Below, piece after piece: positions 7,411 through 15,842 of a stretch of 38,424 bases of DNA. Source of the stretch: Nioella sediminis. GTDB lineage: Bacteria; Pseudomonadota; Alphaproteobacteria; Rhodobacterales; Rhodobacteraceae. The first letter of the stretch is position 1, and each line of letters begins with the position of its first letter. The stretch covers positions 1 through 38,424 of the forward strand of contig NZ_MNBL01000118.1 of NCBI RefSeq assembly GCF_001879695.1. The letters are read 5' to 3'. The position numbers and the translations under genes are program-made. Under the pieces are notes generated by a model that was not told the DNA's origin, did not search any database, and saw only the letters and a list, made by a program, of their open reading frames with translations.

Positions 7411-8895
7411 TCACAGGAAGGCCGTCTCCTCGAAACTGCGCAATTTCCGGCTGTGGAGCCGTTCCAGCGGCATTTCCCGCAGCGTTTCCATGGCGCGGAT
7501 TCCGATCAGAAGATGCCGCGACACCTGCGTTTTATAGAAGGCGCTGGCCATGCCGGGCAGCTTCAACTCGCCATGCAGGGGCTTGTCCGATACGCAAAGG
7601 AGCGTTCCATAGGGCACCCGGAAGCGGAACCCGTTGGCGGCGATGGTGGCGCTTTCCATATCCAGCGCGATGGCGCGGGACTGGCTGAGGCGCTGCACAG
7701 GGCCGGACTGGTCGCGCAACTCCCAGTTGCGGTTGTCGATGGTGGCGACGGTGCCGGTGCGCATGATCTTCTTCAGCTCGAACCCGGACACTTCGGCGAC
7801 ATCCGCCACCGCGCCTTCCAGCGCGATCTGGACCTCGGCCAGTGCCGGGATCGGCACCCAGACCGGAAGGTCATCGTCCAACACGTGATCTTCGCGCAGA
7901 TAGGCATGGGCGAGCACGAAATCCCCTAGGCTTTGGCTGTTCCGCAGCCCTGCGCAATGGCCCACCATCAGCCAGACATGCGGGCGCAGCACGGCGATAT
8001 GGTCGGTCGCGGTTTTGGCGTTGGACGGCCCCACCCCGATATTGACCAGGGTGATGCCGCCGCCGCCTTTGCGCTTGAGGTGATAGGTGGGCATCTGCGG
8101 CAGCTTCGCGGGCGTGTTCAGCTGATGGTCGGGTTCGGTGATCACGTCATTTCCTGGACCCACCAGGGCCGTGTAACCGCTGTCTGCATCCGCCAGCATC
8201 TGCCGCCCATAGGCCACGAATTCCTCGACATAGAACTGGTAGTTGGTGAACAGGACATGGTTCTGAAAATGCTCCGGCCCCGTGGCGGTGTAATGCGACA
8301 GCCGTGCCAGCGAGTAATCCACCCGCTGCGCGGTGAAGGGGGCCAGCGCGCCCGATCCGTCCTCGTTCTTGAAGCCATAGCCATTGACGATGTCGTCATT
8401 GGTCGTGCCCAGATCAGGCACGTCGAACACATCGCGCAAAGGGAAGGACATGGCCCCGTCATGGGGGATTTGGATGTCGGCGTCGTTCAGCACCGCGAAA
8501 TGCACCGGGATCGGCGTTTGAGAGGCGCAGATACAGACCGGAACACCGTGATTGTCGATCAGCAGTTTGATCTGTTGGGTCAGGTAGTGCTGGAACAGGT
8601 CGGGCCGCGTGACCGTGGTGGCATAGGTGCCGGGTTCAGCGACGTGCCCAAAGGACAGGCGGCTATCGACATGACCGTAGCTGGTCGTTGTGATCCTGAT
8701 CTCGGGATAGAAGGCGCGATAGCGGCGGTCGGGCATGCCGGACTCGACCACTTCGGAAAACCGGGCCTGAAGGAAGCTTGTCGCATCCGCATAGAGCTTT
8801 TGCAGATGGTCCACCGCCTCGCCCGGATCGGAGAAATAGCGCGGTTCGGCCTCTTGCGGGGTTTCAAGGGGAAGCTGTTGGGAAACGGGGGTCAT
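7411..8895 (-). CDS. amn: AMP nucleosidase
   Basis: Hydrolyses AMP to adenine and ribose-5-phosphate in the cytoplasm. The protein is 494 aa, close to the enterobacterial Amn length. An N-terminal substrate-sensing domain (about 1-170) precedes the phosphorylase-like catalytic domain, with the blocks GGGGITLVNIGVGPSNAKTATDHIAVLRPHVWLMVGHCAGLRNSQ and the late ALDMESATIAANG, which carries the ribose-binding Met-Glu. The start is the ATG at 8895, with GGAGGG 8 nt upstream and four bases (ATGA) overlapping the adenine deaminase stop. The upstream in-frame reading belongs to that gene. Overlap implies translational coupling and a shared AMP-to-hypoxanthine route. Confidence 0.96.
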   Translation of the reverse strand: MTPVSQQLPLETPQEAEPRYFSDPGEAVDHLQKLYADATSFLQARFSEVVESGMPDRRYRAFYPEIRITTTSYGHVDSRLSFGHVAEPGTYATTVTRPDLFQHYLTQQIKLLIDNHGVPVCICASQTPIPVHFAVLNDADIQIPHDGAMSFPLRDVFDVPDLGTTNDDIVNGYGFKNEDGSGALAPFTAQRVDYSLARLSHYTATGPEHFQNHVLFTNYQFYVEEFVAYGRQMLADADSGYTALVGPGNDVITEPDHQLNTPAKLPQMPTYHLKRKGGGGITLVNIGVGPSNAKTATDHIAVLRPHVWLMVGHCAGLRNSQSLGDFVLAHAYLREDHVLDDDLPVWVPIPALAEVQIALEGAVADVAEVSGFELKKIMRTGTVATIDNRNWELRDQSGPVQRLSQSRAIALDMESATIAANGFRFRVPYGTLLCVSDKPLHGELKLPGMASAFYKTQVSRHLLIGIRAMETLREMPLERLHSRKLRSFEETAFL

Positions 8896-10700
8896 TGGTC
8901 GCCCTCCACGAAAAGAGAGGTCAGCTCGAACGTGGTCACGTCCACCAACCCGAGATCGGAAATCCTGAGGCTGGGAATGACCACGAGCGCCAGCAGCGAA
9001 TGCTGCATATAGGCGTTGTTTAGCGTACATCCACACTCGGCCATGGCCGCCACGATGCCCTGTGCCTTGTCGGCCACGCGAGAGGCGAGATCGTCGCTCA
9101 TCAGCCCGGCAATGGGCAATTCGACCAGGGCGATTTCTTCCCCGTCCTTGAAGACGGTGACGCCGCCGCCGACCTCGGCCAGCCGCATCGCGGCCTTGGC
9201 CATGTTGTCCCGGTCGGTGCCCACCACGATGATGTGGTGGCTGTCATGGGCCACGGTGGAGGCCATGGCCATCGGGCCCTTGTAGCCAAAGCCGGAGACG
9301 AACGCATTGACCACGCCGCCGGTGGCCTGATGCCGTTCGACAAGGGCGATCTGGCAGACATCGCCTTCGCCCTCGACCAACCCATCGACGACCGGCAATT
9401 CAGCGGTCAGCGCCTCGGTCGGGGCCTGGTTTTCGACGACGCCGATGACTTTGACATGGGCGGAATTGGCACCCTTGGGCGCTTCGATTTCGAAATCCTG
9501 CGCGGTCAGGTCCTTGCCCAGATGCACGGTGTTGCGCGCCTTAGCGGGCCAGTCGAGATGCGGGCAATCGACAAGGATTTCGCCGTTCTCGGCCAGCTTC
9601 ACGCCCCGGCCATAGACGACCTCGATCGGCAGCGCCTTCAGGTCGCTCGTAAGGATCATGTCTGCCCGGCGGCCCGGCGCGATGGAGCCCAGTTCCCGCT
9701 CCAGCCCGAAATGCGTTGCCGTGTTCACGGTGCACATTTGCAGCGCCACCAGCGGATCGCAGCCGCAGGCGATGGCGTGGCGCAAGACGCGGTTCATGTG
9801 CCCGTCATGGACCAGCGTGCCGGAATGGCAATCGTCGGTGCACAGGATGAAGTTGCGCGGGTCGAGCCCCTTTTCCGTGACCGCCGTGATCTGGCTTTCC
9901 ACGTCATACCAGGCAGAACCGAGCCGCAGCATCGACCGCATCCCTTGCCGAACGCGATCAATCGCGTCGCTTTCGCGGGTGCCTTCGTGATCGTCCGCAG
10001 GCCCGCCCGCCGCGTAGGCGTGGAAGGCGGGGCCACGGTCGGGGCTGGCATAGTGGCCGCCCACGGTCTTGCCTGCGTTCATCGTCGCGGCCATCTCCGC
10101 CAGCATCTGCGGATCACCATTCACCACGCCGGGGAAATTCATCATCTCGCCCAGCCCGATGATGCCGGGCCATGTCATCGCCTCGGCCACATCCTCTGGC
10201 CCGATTTCATAGCCCGTCGTCTCCAGCCCCGGCGCTGACGGCGCGCAGGAGGGCATCTGGGTGTAGATGTTGACGGGCTGCATCAGCGCCTCGTCATGCA
10301 TCAGCCGCACGCCTTCCAGCCCCATCACGTTGGCGATCTCGTGCGGATCGGTGAACATGGTGGTGGTGCCATGGGGGATGACCGCGCGGGCGAATTCGGC
10401 GGGCGTCAGCATGCCCGATTCGATATGCATATGCCCGTCACAAAGGCCGGGAATCAGGTAGCGCCCGCCGCCATCGACCACTTCTGTGCCCGCGCCGATG
10501 CAATGGCTGGCATCCGGGCCGACATAGGCGAAACGGCCATCGGCCACCGCCACTTGCCAGCCGTCCAGCACCTCTCGGCTTTGAACATTGACGAGTTTCA
10601 GATTGCGCAGAACCAGATCGGCTGGTTCACGCCCAGCCGCGATGGCCACGAGTCGGGCCGCAGATTCGGCCCATGATTTGAATGAAGATTGTTTTTCCAT
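8892..10700 (-). CDS. ade: Adenine deaminase
   Basis: Amidohydrolase that converts adenine to hypoxanthine and ammonia in purine salvage. The protein is 602 aa. It has an N-terminal composite beta domain (DLVLRNLKLVNVQSREVLDGW), the metal motif HMH (H90, H92) in GLCDGHMHIESGM, the downstream HGTTTMFTDPHEIANVMG block, and the extra C-terminal domain found in microbial Ade (GGGVTVFKDGEEIALVELPIAGLMSD). The ATG at 10700 fits the usual N-terminus, but its GGAG is only one base away; a GTG at 10715 in frame is an alternative start. It uses the adenine released by the overlapping amn gene. Confidence 0.95.
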   Translation of the reverse strand: MEKQSSFKSWAESAARLVAIAAGREPADLVLRNLKLVNVQSREVLDGWQVAVADGRFAYVGPDASHCIGAGTEVVDGGGRYLIPGLCDGHMHIESGMLTPAEFARAVIPHGTTTMFTDPHEIANVMGLEGVRLMHDEALMQPVNIYTQMPSCAPSAPGLETTGYEIGPEDVAEAMTWPGIIGLGEMMNFPGVVNGDPQMLAEMAATMNAGKTVGGHYASPDRGPAFHAYAAGGPADDHEGTRESDAIDRVRQGMRSMLRLGSAWYDVESQITAVTEKGLDPRNFILCTDDCHSGTLVHDGHMNRVLRHAIACGCDPLVALQMCTVNTATHFGLERELGSIAPGRRADMILTSDLKALPIEVVYGRGVKLAENGEILVDCPHLDWPAKARNTVHLGKDLTAQDFEIEAPKGANSAHVKVIGVVENQAPTEALTAELPVVDGLVEGEGDVCQIALVERHQATGGVVNAFVSGFGYKGPMAMASTVAHDSHHIIVVGTDRDNMAKAAMRLAEVGGGVTVFKDGEEIALVELPIAGLMSDDLASRVADKAQGIVAAMAECGCTLNNAYMQHSLLALVVIPSLRISDLGLVDVTTFELTSLFVEGDQ

Positions 10701-10808
10701 GCTCCAATCTGGCACCGGTTTTTTCCGGCTTCAAGCCACATTTTCATGACAGGTTTTCAATCGGTTGCTTCCGGCCTACGGTGCGCGGGACCGAACTGGA
10801 GGCCGAAG

Positions 10809-11159
10809 ATGCGTGTCACGATCTACTACAACCCAAGGTGTAGCAAGTCGCGCCAGACGCTGGAGCTGATCCGCGCCGCCGGGGTGGAGCCCGAGATTGT
10901 GGAATACCTGAAAACCGGCTGGACCGAGGCGGTTCTGAGCGACCTGTTTACCAAGGCCGGTATCGCGCCACGCGACGCGCTGCGCCTGAAACAGGACCCG
11001 GCGCCAGAGCTCGGGCTGGCCAAGGCGGATGACGCCACGATTATGGCCGCTATGATCACCCATCCGGTCCTTGTGGAACGGCCCATTGTCGTGGTGGGGG
11101 ATCAGGCGGCAATCTGCCGTCCGCCGGAACGGGTGCATGAGGTGCTGGACAAGGTCTGA
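10809..11159 (+). CDS. arsC: ArsC-family (glutaredoxin-dependent) arsenate reductase
   Basis: Small cytosolic protein of 116 aa with the ArsC thioredoxin-like fold. The catalytic cysteine lies in YNPRCSKSR (C11), and the anion-binding arginine near the C-terminus lies in ICRPPERV. In classical ArsC, arsenate is reduced with glutathione and glutaredoxin. There is no ars operon around it, so it may be a housekeeping member of the ArsC/Spx/YffB group with another role. GGAGG lies 6 nt before the ATG; the open frame further upstream has no ribosome site and is not used. It is divergent from ade. Confidence 0.88.
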   Translation: MRVTIYYNPRCSKSRQTLELIRAAGVEPEIVEYLKTGWTEAVLSDLFTKAGIAPRDALRLKQDPAPELGLAKADDATIMAAMITHPVLVERPIVVVGDQAAICRPPERVHEVLDKV

Positions 11160-11195
11160 CTGCGTCCTGCTTTTGTCGGGGCGCTGGCGGATGGC

Positions 11196-11235
11196 GCGGA
11201 CGCCTCCGGCGGGAGTATTTGGACCAAGAAGAAGG
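11196..11235 (+). repeat. Short terminator-like repeat, copy 2
   Basis: This second copy of the unit at 147-183 reads CGCCTCCGGCGGGAGTATTT followed by GGACCAAGAAGAAG. The hairpin arms have shifted to CTCC/GGAG (11204-11215) but still pair. It lies 36 nt after the arsC stop, in sense orientation, and ends just before the mtgA ribosome binding site. The long unit is absent here. Confidence 0.75.
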
Positions 11236-11247
11236 CAGGAGACGCGA

Positions 11248-11952
11248 TTGACCCGAACACCACGCAAGGCAAAACGGCGACCATTGCTTCGGTTCTTGCT
11301 GCGCTGGCTGTTTCGGGGGGCGCTGCTGGTTGCCGTTCTGGCGACGGCGTGGATCGCGCTTTATGCCGTCGTGGCTCCGCCCACCACGCCTTATATGCTG
11401 AGCGAACGGGCGCGGCTGGGCGAGGTGTTGCAGGTCTGGCGACCAATCGAGGACATCTCACCGCATCTGGCGCGGGCCGTGGTGGCCGCCGAGGATGCGA
11501 ATTTCTGCCTGCATGCGGGGTTCGATATGGACGCGATCCGCGCCGCGATTGCCGAAGGCATGTCGCGCGGCGGGTCCACGATCAGCCAGCAGGTGGTGAA
11601 GAACGCCTTTCTGTGGCAGGGCCGGTCCTGGGCGCGCAAGGCGCTGGAAGGGGTAATGACACCGGTGATGGAGCTGATCTGGACAAAGCGCCGGGTGTTG
11701 GAGGTCTACCTGAACATCGTCGAGTTCGACGAGGGCATCTTTGGGGCCGAGGCCGCCGCGCAGCACTATTTCGGCATCTCCGCCGCCGATCTGAACCCGA
11801 CGCAGGCCGCGCGACTGGCCGCCGTTCTGCCAAACCCGCGCGAACGCTCGGCCTCCTCCCCTTCGGCGGCTTTGCGCGAACGGGCAGCCCGGATCGCCGA
11901 CGGGGCGGCAACGATACGCGCGGATGGCCGTGACGCCTGTTTTGCGCGTTGA
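11248..11952 (+). CDS. mtgA: Monofunctional peptidoglycan glycosyltransferase
   Basis: Membrane-anchored GT51 enzyme that polymerises lipid II into glycan strands. The protein is 234 aa, normal for MtgA. A basic N-terminus (MTRTPRKAKRRP) and one transmembrane helix (about 22-42) precede the GT51 domain. Catalytic Glu82 is in AAEDANFCLHAGFD; further motifs are GGSTISQQVVKN, WTKRRVLEVYLNIVEFDEGIFGAEAAAQHYF and the closing LPNP. The start is a TTG with AGGAGA 5 nt upstream. An upstream in-frame extension would run through arsC and the repeat and is rejected. Confidence 0.94.
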   Translation: MTRTPRKAKRRPLLRFLLRWLFRGALLVAVLATAWIALYAVVAPPTTPYMLSERARLGEVLQVWRPIEDISPHLARAVVAAEDANFCLHAGFDMDAIRAAIAEGMSRGGSTISQQVVKNAFLWQGRSWARKALEGVMTPVMELIWTKRRVLEVYLNIVEFDEGIFGAEAAAQHYFGISAADLNPTQAARLAAVLPNPRERSASSPSAALRERAARIADGAATIRADGRDACFAR

Positions 11953-12005
11953 AATTGGCCTCGCCCCAAGGCAAAGAGAGGGGATAAGCCAAAAAAGAGC
12001 AGATC

Positions 12006-12671
12006 ATGACCCGCCTCTACCACTTCGCCCTCTCCCCCTTCTGCCGCAAGGTCCGGCTGGTTCTGGCCGAGAAGAAGATCGATGTGGAGCTGATCGACGA
12101 ACGGTACTGGGAACCCTCGGGCGAGTTTCTGCGCCGCAACCCGGCGGCCAAGGTGCCGATCCTGAAGATCGACGGGATGCTGCTGACCGAAAGTCAGGCG
12201 ATCTGCGAGTATATCGAGGAAACCAACCCCGAGCCCGCCTTGATGCCCCGCGATCCGGCGGCACGGGCCGAGGTGCGCCGGCTATGTTTCTGGTTCGACG
12301 ACAAGTTCCACCACGAGGTGACGGCGAACCTTGTCTATGAGCGCGTGAACAAGAAGGTGATGCGCGGGGGCTATCCGGACGGCAAAGCCGTGAAGACCGG
12401 GGCGCAGAAGATCAAGTTTCACCTCGATTACATGACATGGCTGCTGGATCACCGGCGGTGGCTGGCGGGCGACAGCCTGACGCTGGCCGATTTCACCGCT
12501 GCGGCGCATCTGTCCTGTCTCGACTATATCTCGGACGTGGATTGGAACCGGTCCGCCGTGGTCAAGGATTGGTACGCCAAGATCAAGTCGCGCCCGGCCT
12601 TCCGGTCGATCCTGGCCGACCAGATCCCCGGTTTCATCCAGCCGCCCCATTACGCGAACCTGGACTTTTGA
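12006..12671 (+). CDS. Glutathione S-transferase family protein
   Basis: GST-fold protein of 221 aa. The thioredoxin-like half ([24 protein letters not shown]) has a CxxK-like SPFCRKVR site, and the pattern [24 protein letters not shown] for glutathione contacts. The helical half contains [26 protein letters not shown]. The stop overlaps the TTG start of queG, so the two are co-translated. This GST-queG arrangement is familiar to me from Rhodobacterales, but no functional reason is known to me. Shine-Dalgarno match is weak (AGAGCAG). Confidence 0.9.
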   Translation: MTRLYHFALSPFCRKVRLVLAEKKIDVELIDERYWEPSGEFLRRNPAAKVPILKIDGMLLTESQAICEYIEETNPEPALMPRDPAARAEVRRLCFWFDDKFHHEVTANLVYERVNKKVMRGGYPDGKAVKTGAQKIKFHLDYMTWLLDHRRWLAGDSLTLADFTAAAHLSCLDYISDVDWNRSAVVKDWYAKIKSRPAFRSILADQIPGFIQPPHYANLDF

Positions 12672-13699
12672 CCGGGCTGAAACCGGCGCTGGAGGCGAAG
12701 GCCCTGGAAGAGGGCTTTGCAAAGATGCGTGTGTGTCGTCCGGATGCGATCCCGGAGGCCGCCGGGCGGTTGGCTGCGTTTGTGGATGCGGGTCGTCATG
12801 GCCAGATGGGCTGGATGGCCGAGCGGATGCACTGGCGCGGAAACCCTGCCGAACTGTGGCCCGAGGCGCGGTCGGTCATCATGCTGGCCGAACCCTATAC
12901 GCCCGAGGCGGACCCGCTGAAGGCGTTGGAACAGCGCGATTGTGCCACGATCAGCGTCTATGCGCAGAACCGCGATTATCATGATCTGGTCAAGAAGCGC
13001 CTGAAGCGGGTGGGTCGCTGGCTGCTGGATCAGGCGCCGGGTGAGGCGATCAAGGTCTTTGTCGATACTGCCCCGGTGATGGAAAAGCCGCTTGGGCAGG
13101 CGTCGGGCCTTGGCTGGCAGGGCAAGCATACGAACCTGTTGGCGCGCGATCTGGGGAACTGGTTTTTCCTGGGCTCGATATTTACGACTGTGGAGCTGGA
13201 ACCCGATGCACCCGAGCGCGATCATTGCGGTAATTGCACCGCCTGCCTCGATATCTGCCCGACCGGGGCCTTCCCCGCGCCCTTTCAGTTGGACGCGCGC
13301 CGCTGCATTTCCTACCTGACCATTGAACATCACGGCCCGGTGGAGCTGGAACTACGCCCGCTGATGGGCAACCGCATCTATGGCTGTGACGATTGTCTTG
13401 CCGTGTGCCCGTGGAACAAATTCGCCGTGGCCGCGACCGAGATGCGCTATGCCGGGCGGCCAGAGCTGCAAAGCCCGAAACTCGCCGATCTCGCGGGGCT
13501 TGATGACACCGCGTTTCGCGCCATGTTCAGCGGGTCGCCGATCAAGCGGATCGGACGCGGGCGGTTCGTGCGCAATGTGCTTTATGCGATTGGGAACAGT
13601 GGCGACGCGAGGATGAGGGCGGCAGCGCAGGCCCTTACGGAAGATGAGGACCCGACGGTTGCCGATGCGGCCCGGTGGGCGGTGGAGAGGTTGCGATGA
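12668..13699 (+). CDS. queG: Epoxyqueuosine reductase
   Basis: Cobalamin- and iron-sulfur-dependent enzyme that reduces epoxyqueuosine to queuosine in tRNA, the last step of the pathway. The protein is 343 aa. The catalytic Asp lies in [12 protein letters not shown] (D133). Two 4Fe-4S motifs follow: [16 protein letters not shown] (from C187) and [13 protein letters not shown] (from C240). A C-terminal HEAT-like helical stretch begins near residue 300 ([16 protein letters not shown]). The start is a TTG overlapping the GST stop as TTGA; no ATG precedes the conserved [14 protein letters not shown]. The stop overlaps the next ATG as ATGA, so three genes are chained. Confidence 0.95.
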   Translation: MTGLKPALEAKALEEGFAKMRVCRPDAIPEAAGRLAAFVDAGRHGQMGWMAERMHWRGNPAELWPEARSVIMLAEPYTPEADPLKALEQRDCATISVYAQNRDYHDLVKKRLKRVGRWLLDQAPGEAIKVFVDTAPVMEKPLGQASGLGWQGKHTNLLARDLGNWFFLGSIFTTVELEPDAPERDHCGNCTACLDICPTGAFPAPFQLDARRCISYLTIEHHGPVELELRPLMGNRIYGCDDCLAVCPWNKFAVAATEMRYAGRPELQSPKLADLAGLDDTAFRAMFSGSPIKRIGRGRFVRNVLYAIGNSGDARMRAAAQALTEDEDPTVADAARWAVERLR

Positions 13700-14565
13700 A
13701 ACTGGTGATTTTCGGCATGGGCTACTCGGCGGCCACGCTGGTGCGGGAAATGCGGCCCTATCCGGCGGGCAGCGTCATTGGCACCACACGATCCCCGCAG
13801 AAGGCGGAGATTCTGGGCAAAACCTCGATCTATCCGCGTGTTTTCCCCGGCACCGATATGCGCCCCGATTTGGAAAAGGCGACTCATGTCCTGATCACGG
13901 CGGGACCGGAGGACGGGGCCGATCCGGTTCTGAAGCACCTGCGCCCGGTGTTCGAGGACTTGGCGAACAGCTTTCAATGGGTCGGATACCTGTCCACCAC
14001 GGGCGTCTACGGTGACCATCAGGGCGGATGGGTGGATGAAACCGCACCGCTGACCCCGGCCACAAAGCGAGGGCGCGCGCGGGTGCAGACCGAGATGGAA
14101 TGGAACGAGCTATACCGGCTGAAGGGCCTTCCGCTGCATATCTTCCGCCTGCCGGGCATCTACGGGCCGGGGCGCGGGCCGTTCGCCAAGGTCAGGAACG
14201 GCACGGCGCGGCGGATCATCAAGGAGGGGCAGGTGTTCAGCCGCATCCATGTGGAGGATATCGCGCAGGCGCTGATGGCCTCGATGAAACGGCCGCGTCC
14301 CGGTGCGATCTACAATATCTGCGATGACGACCCCGCACCTCCGCAGGACGTGCTGACCTATGCGGCGGAATTGCTTGACGTCGATCTGCCCCCTGCCGTG
14401 CCGTTTGAAGAGGCGGATCTGACGCCCATGGCCCGCAGCTTTTACGCGGAATCGAAGCGCGTCGATAACAGCCTGATGAAGCGAGAGCTTGGGGTGAAGC
14501 TACGTTACCCGACCTATCGCGCGGGGCTCGATGCGCTCTTTGCCGCCGAGCAGGCGAAAGGCTGA
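13696..14565 (+). CDS. NAD-dependent epimerase/dehydratase (SDR, YeeZ-like)
   Basis: Extended short-chain dehydrogenase/reductase-like protein of 289 aa. The N-terminal nucleotide motif is atypical (FGMGYSA). An [17 protein letters not shown] block holds the usual Ser/Thr, but the expected YxxxK reads [13 protein letters not shown], as in YeeZ-like proteins. [13 protein letters not shown] and [14 protein letters not shown] complete the family pattern. Cofactor binding is likely; the substrate is unknown. The ATG overlaps the queG stop and has GGAGAGG 5 nt upstream, so it is in the GST-queG operon. Confidence 0.85.
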   Translation: MKLVIFGMGYSAATLVREMRPYPAGSVIGTTRSPQKAEILGKTSIYPRVFPGTDMRPDLEKATHVLITAGPEDGADPVLKHLRPVFEDLANSFQWVGYLSTTGVYGDHQGGWVDETAPLTPATKRGRARVQTEMEWNELYRLKGLPLHIFRLPGIYGPGRGPFAKVRNGTARRIIKEGQVFSRIHVEDIAQALMASMKRPRPGAIYNICDDDPAPPQDVLTYAAELLDVDLPPAVPFEEADLTPMARSFYAESKRVDNSLMKRELGVKLRYPTYRAGLDALFAAEQAKG

Positions 14566-14594
14566 TTCCGGGGGCGCGCGGCATCTGCTAGGGT
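14566..14594 (+). promoter_or_regulatory. Candidate promoter for L,D-transpeptidase lipoprotein
   Basis: TGCTAGGGT (14586-14594) looks like an extended -10 element. TTCCGG at 14566-14571, 17 nt before TAGGGT, is a weak -35. The identical 9-mer occurs upstream of the cytochrome c gene at 35463-35471. The assignment rests on inspection alone. Confidence 0.3.
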
Positions 14595-14622
14595 GCCGCA
14601 AATCAGGTTTGAGGCGAGACCC

Positions 14623-15108
14623 ATGCGCAGTCTTTTGGCGATTCTCTTGCTGGCGGTTTTCGCCGTCACCGGGTGCAGCCGGTTCCCCACATATGACGGG
14701 CCGGAGGTGACGCGGATCATCGTCAACAAAAGCGCCCGCCAACTGATCCTGATGCATCACGGTGAAGTGCTGCGCGAATATGAGATGGAGCTTGGCTTTG
14801 CCCCCGTAGGGGACAAGCAGGTGGAAGGCGACGGGCGCACACCCGAAGGCAGCTACATCATCGACCGGCGTAATCCGAACAGCGAGTTCTACCTGTCGAT
14901 CGGCATTTCCTACCCGAACGAAGAGGATATCGCCGAGGCAGAGGCGCTGGGTGAAAGCCCCGGCGGCGATATCTTCATCCACGGCACGCCGAACCCGTTC
15001 CGCCGGGGCGATGACTGGACCGCCGGTTGTATCGCCATTTCCAATCGAGAGATGCGTGAGGTCTATTCGATGGTGCGGTTGGGCACGCCCATCGACATCT
15101 ATCCGTAA
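14623..15108 (+). CDS. L,D-transpeptidase lipoprotein (YkuD domain)
   Basis: Predicted periplasmic lipoprotein of 161 aa. The signal MRSLLAILLLAVFAVTGC has a lipobox with Cys18. The YkuD catalytic region shows HGTPNPF (H120) and TAGCIAIS (C136), the His and Cys of L,D-transpeptidases. These make 3-3 peptidoglycan crosslinks or attach proteins to the wall. An N-terminal strand (RIIVNKSARQLILMHHG) matches the family start. A GAGGCGAG site precedes the ATG. A GTG 30 nt upstream is in frame but would bury the lipoprotein signal. Convergent with the CAP-domain lipoprotein. Confidence 0.92.
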   Translation: MRSLLAILLLAVFAVTGCSRFPTYDGPEVTRIIVNKSARQLILMHHGEVLREYEMELGFAPVGDKQVEGDGRTPEGSYIIDRRNPNSEFYLSIGISYPNEEDIAEAEALGESPGGDIFIHGTPNPFRRGDDWTAGCIAISNREMREVYSMVRLGTPIDIYP

Positions 15109-15115
15109 ATGCCGC

Positions 15116-15670
15116 TTAACTGCTGCGATTCGCAGGCAGGCCCTGACCGGTCGTGCCGCCATCGCCGGTGACCATGGTCCACCAGATCTTGCCCGCCTCT
15201 TCCTGGTAGAAGGCAAAGCCCAGATGACGCGCATCGGGGTCGGTGATCACGTCGCGGGTATCAGCCTGCTGCATCCAGGCGGCAACGGTTTCCAGCTCTG
15301 ATTCGTAGGTTTCCGAGATGTTTTCGCCCAGAAGCCGCCCCTGATAGCCCGCCCGCTGTGCCCGGTCGATGGGAGAGGATCCGTCCGACCCGAAATGCCA
15401 GGGACGGTTCTGCAGGCTCATATCCCGTGAATGGGTAGCAGCGGCGGCGTTCAGTTCCGCGTTCAGCGTCAGATCAGGGGCACCTGCCGCGCGGCGCAGG
15501 GCGTTGACGCTGTCCAGCACCCGAAACTGGATTTCGGCCTCGTCTCGCGGGTTGATTCGATAGACCGTCGGCAACGGGCGCCCATCCGCCCCAAGCCGGG
15601 GGCTGGTGGTGCCCATGCAAGCCGAAAGCGAGCCGAGGGCCGTCGTCATCAGAAAAGTGCGTCGCAGCAT
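15116..15670 (-). CDS. CAP (SCP-like) domain lipoprotein
   Basis: Extracytoplasmic protein of 184 aa with a lipobox (LSAC, C18) after MLRRTFLMTTALGS. The CAP domain spans about 47-170, with VNALRRAAGAPDLTLNAELNAAAATHSRDMS, a GENISE block, and the late HLGFAFYQEEAGKIWWTMVTG. The conserved His of ATHSRDM and the Glu of GENI are present. Bacterial CAP proteins are exported but their activity is mostly unknown. No Shine-Dalgarno site is visible before the ATG. It sits between two L,D-transpeptidases, suggesting an envelope role; this is inference. Confidence 0.88.
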   Translation of the reverse strand: MLRRTFLMTTALGSLSACMGTTSPRLGADGRPLPTVYRINPRDEAEIQFRVLDSVNALRRAAGAPDLTLNAELNAAAATHSRDMSLQNRPWHFGSDGSSPIDRAQRAGYQGRLLGENISETYESELETVAAWMQQADTRDVITDPDARHLGFAFYQEEAGKIWWTMVTGDGGTTGQGLPANRSS

Positions 15671-15730
15671 GGGTGGGTTCGCGCCTGTTCATCTTTGGTT
15701 GTCCAGATCAATAGCGTCCCGGCCCCCTCC

Positions 15731-15768
15731 GATCAAACACAACAGGCGCAAATCTGCGCATTGTGATC
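15731..15768. promoter_or_regulatory. Imperfect palindrome in divergent CAP / L,D-transpeptidase region
   Basis: GCGCA-aatc-TGCGC (15746-15759) is flanked by CACAA upstream and TTGTG downstream, and further out by GATCA and TGATC. The spacers are unequal. It lies between divergent starts at 15670 and 15843 and could be a shared operator. Confidence 0.3.
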
Positions 15769-15842
15769 CGCCCATCAATGGACGCAGCGGGCCAGAGCCG
15801 CTATTTTACACACCAGAGGCAGTTCCCTACGGAGGTCGGACA

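Noticed and set aside
8896-9036. N-terminal extension of AMP nucleosidase
   Set aside because: It reads through the ade 3' end in another frame; the ATG at 8895 has GGAGGG and a standard overlap.
10689-10808. N-terminal extension of the ArsC-family gene
   Set aside because: The extension runs antisense into ade's start region and has no ribosome site, whereas the ATG at 10809 has GGAGG at good spacing and gives the normal ArsC N-terminus.
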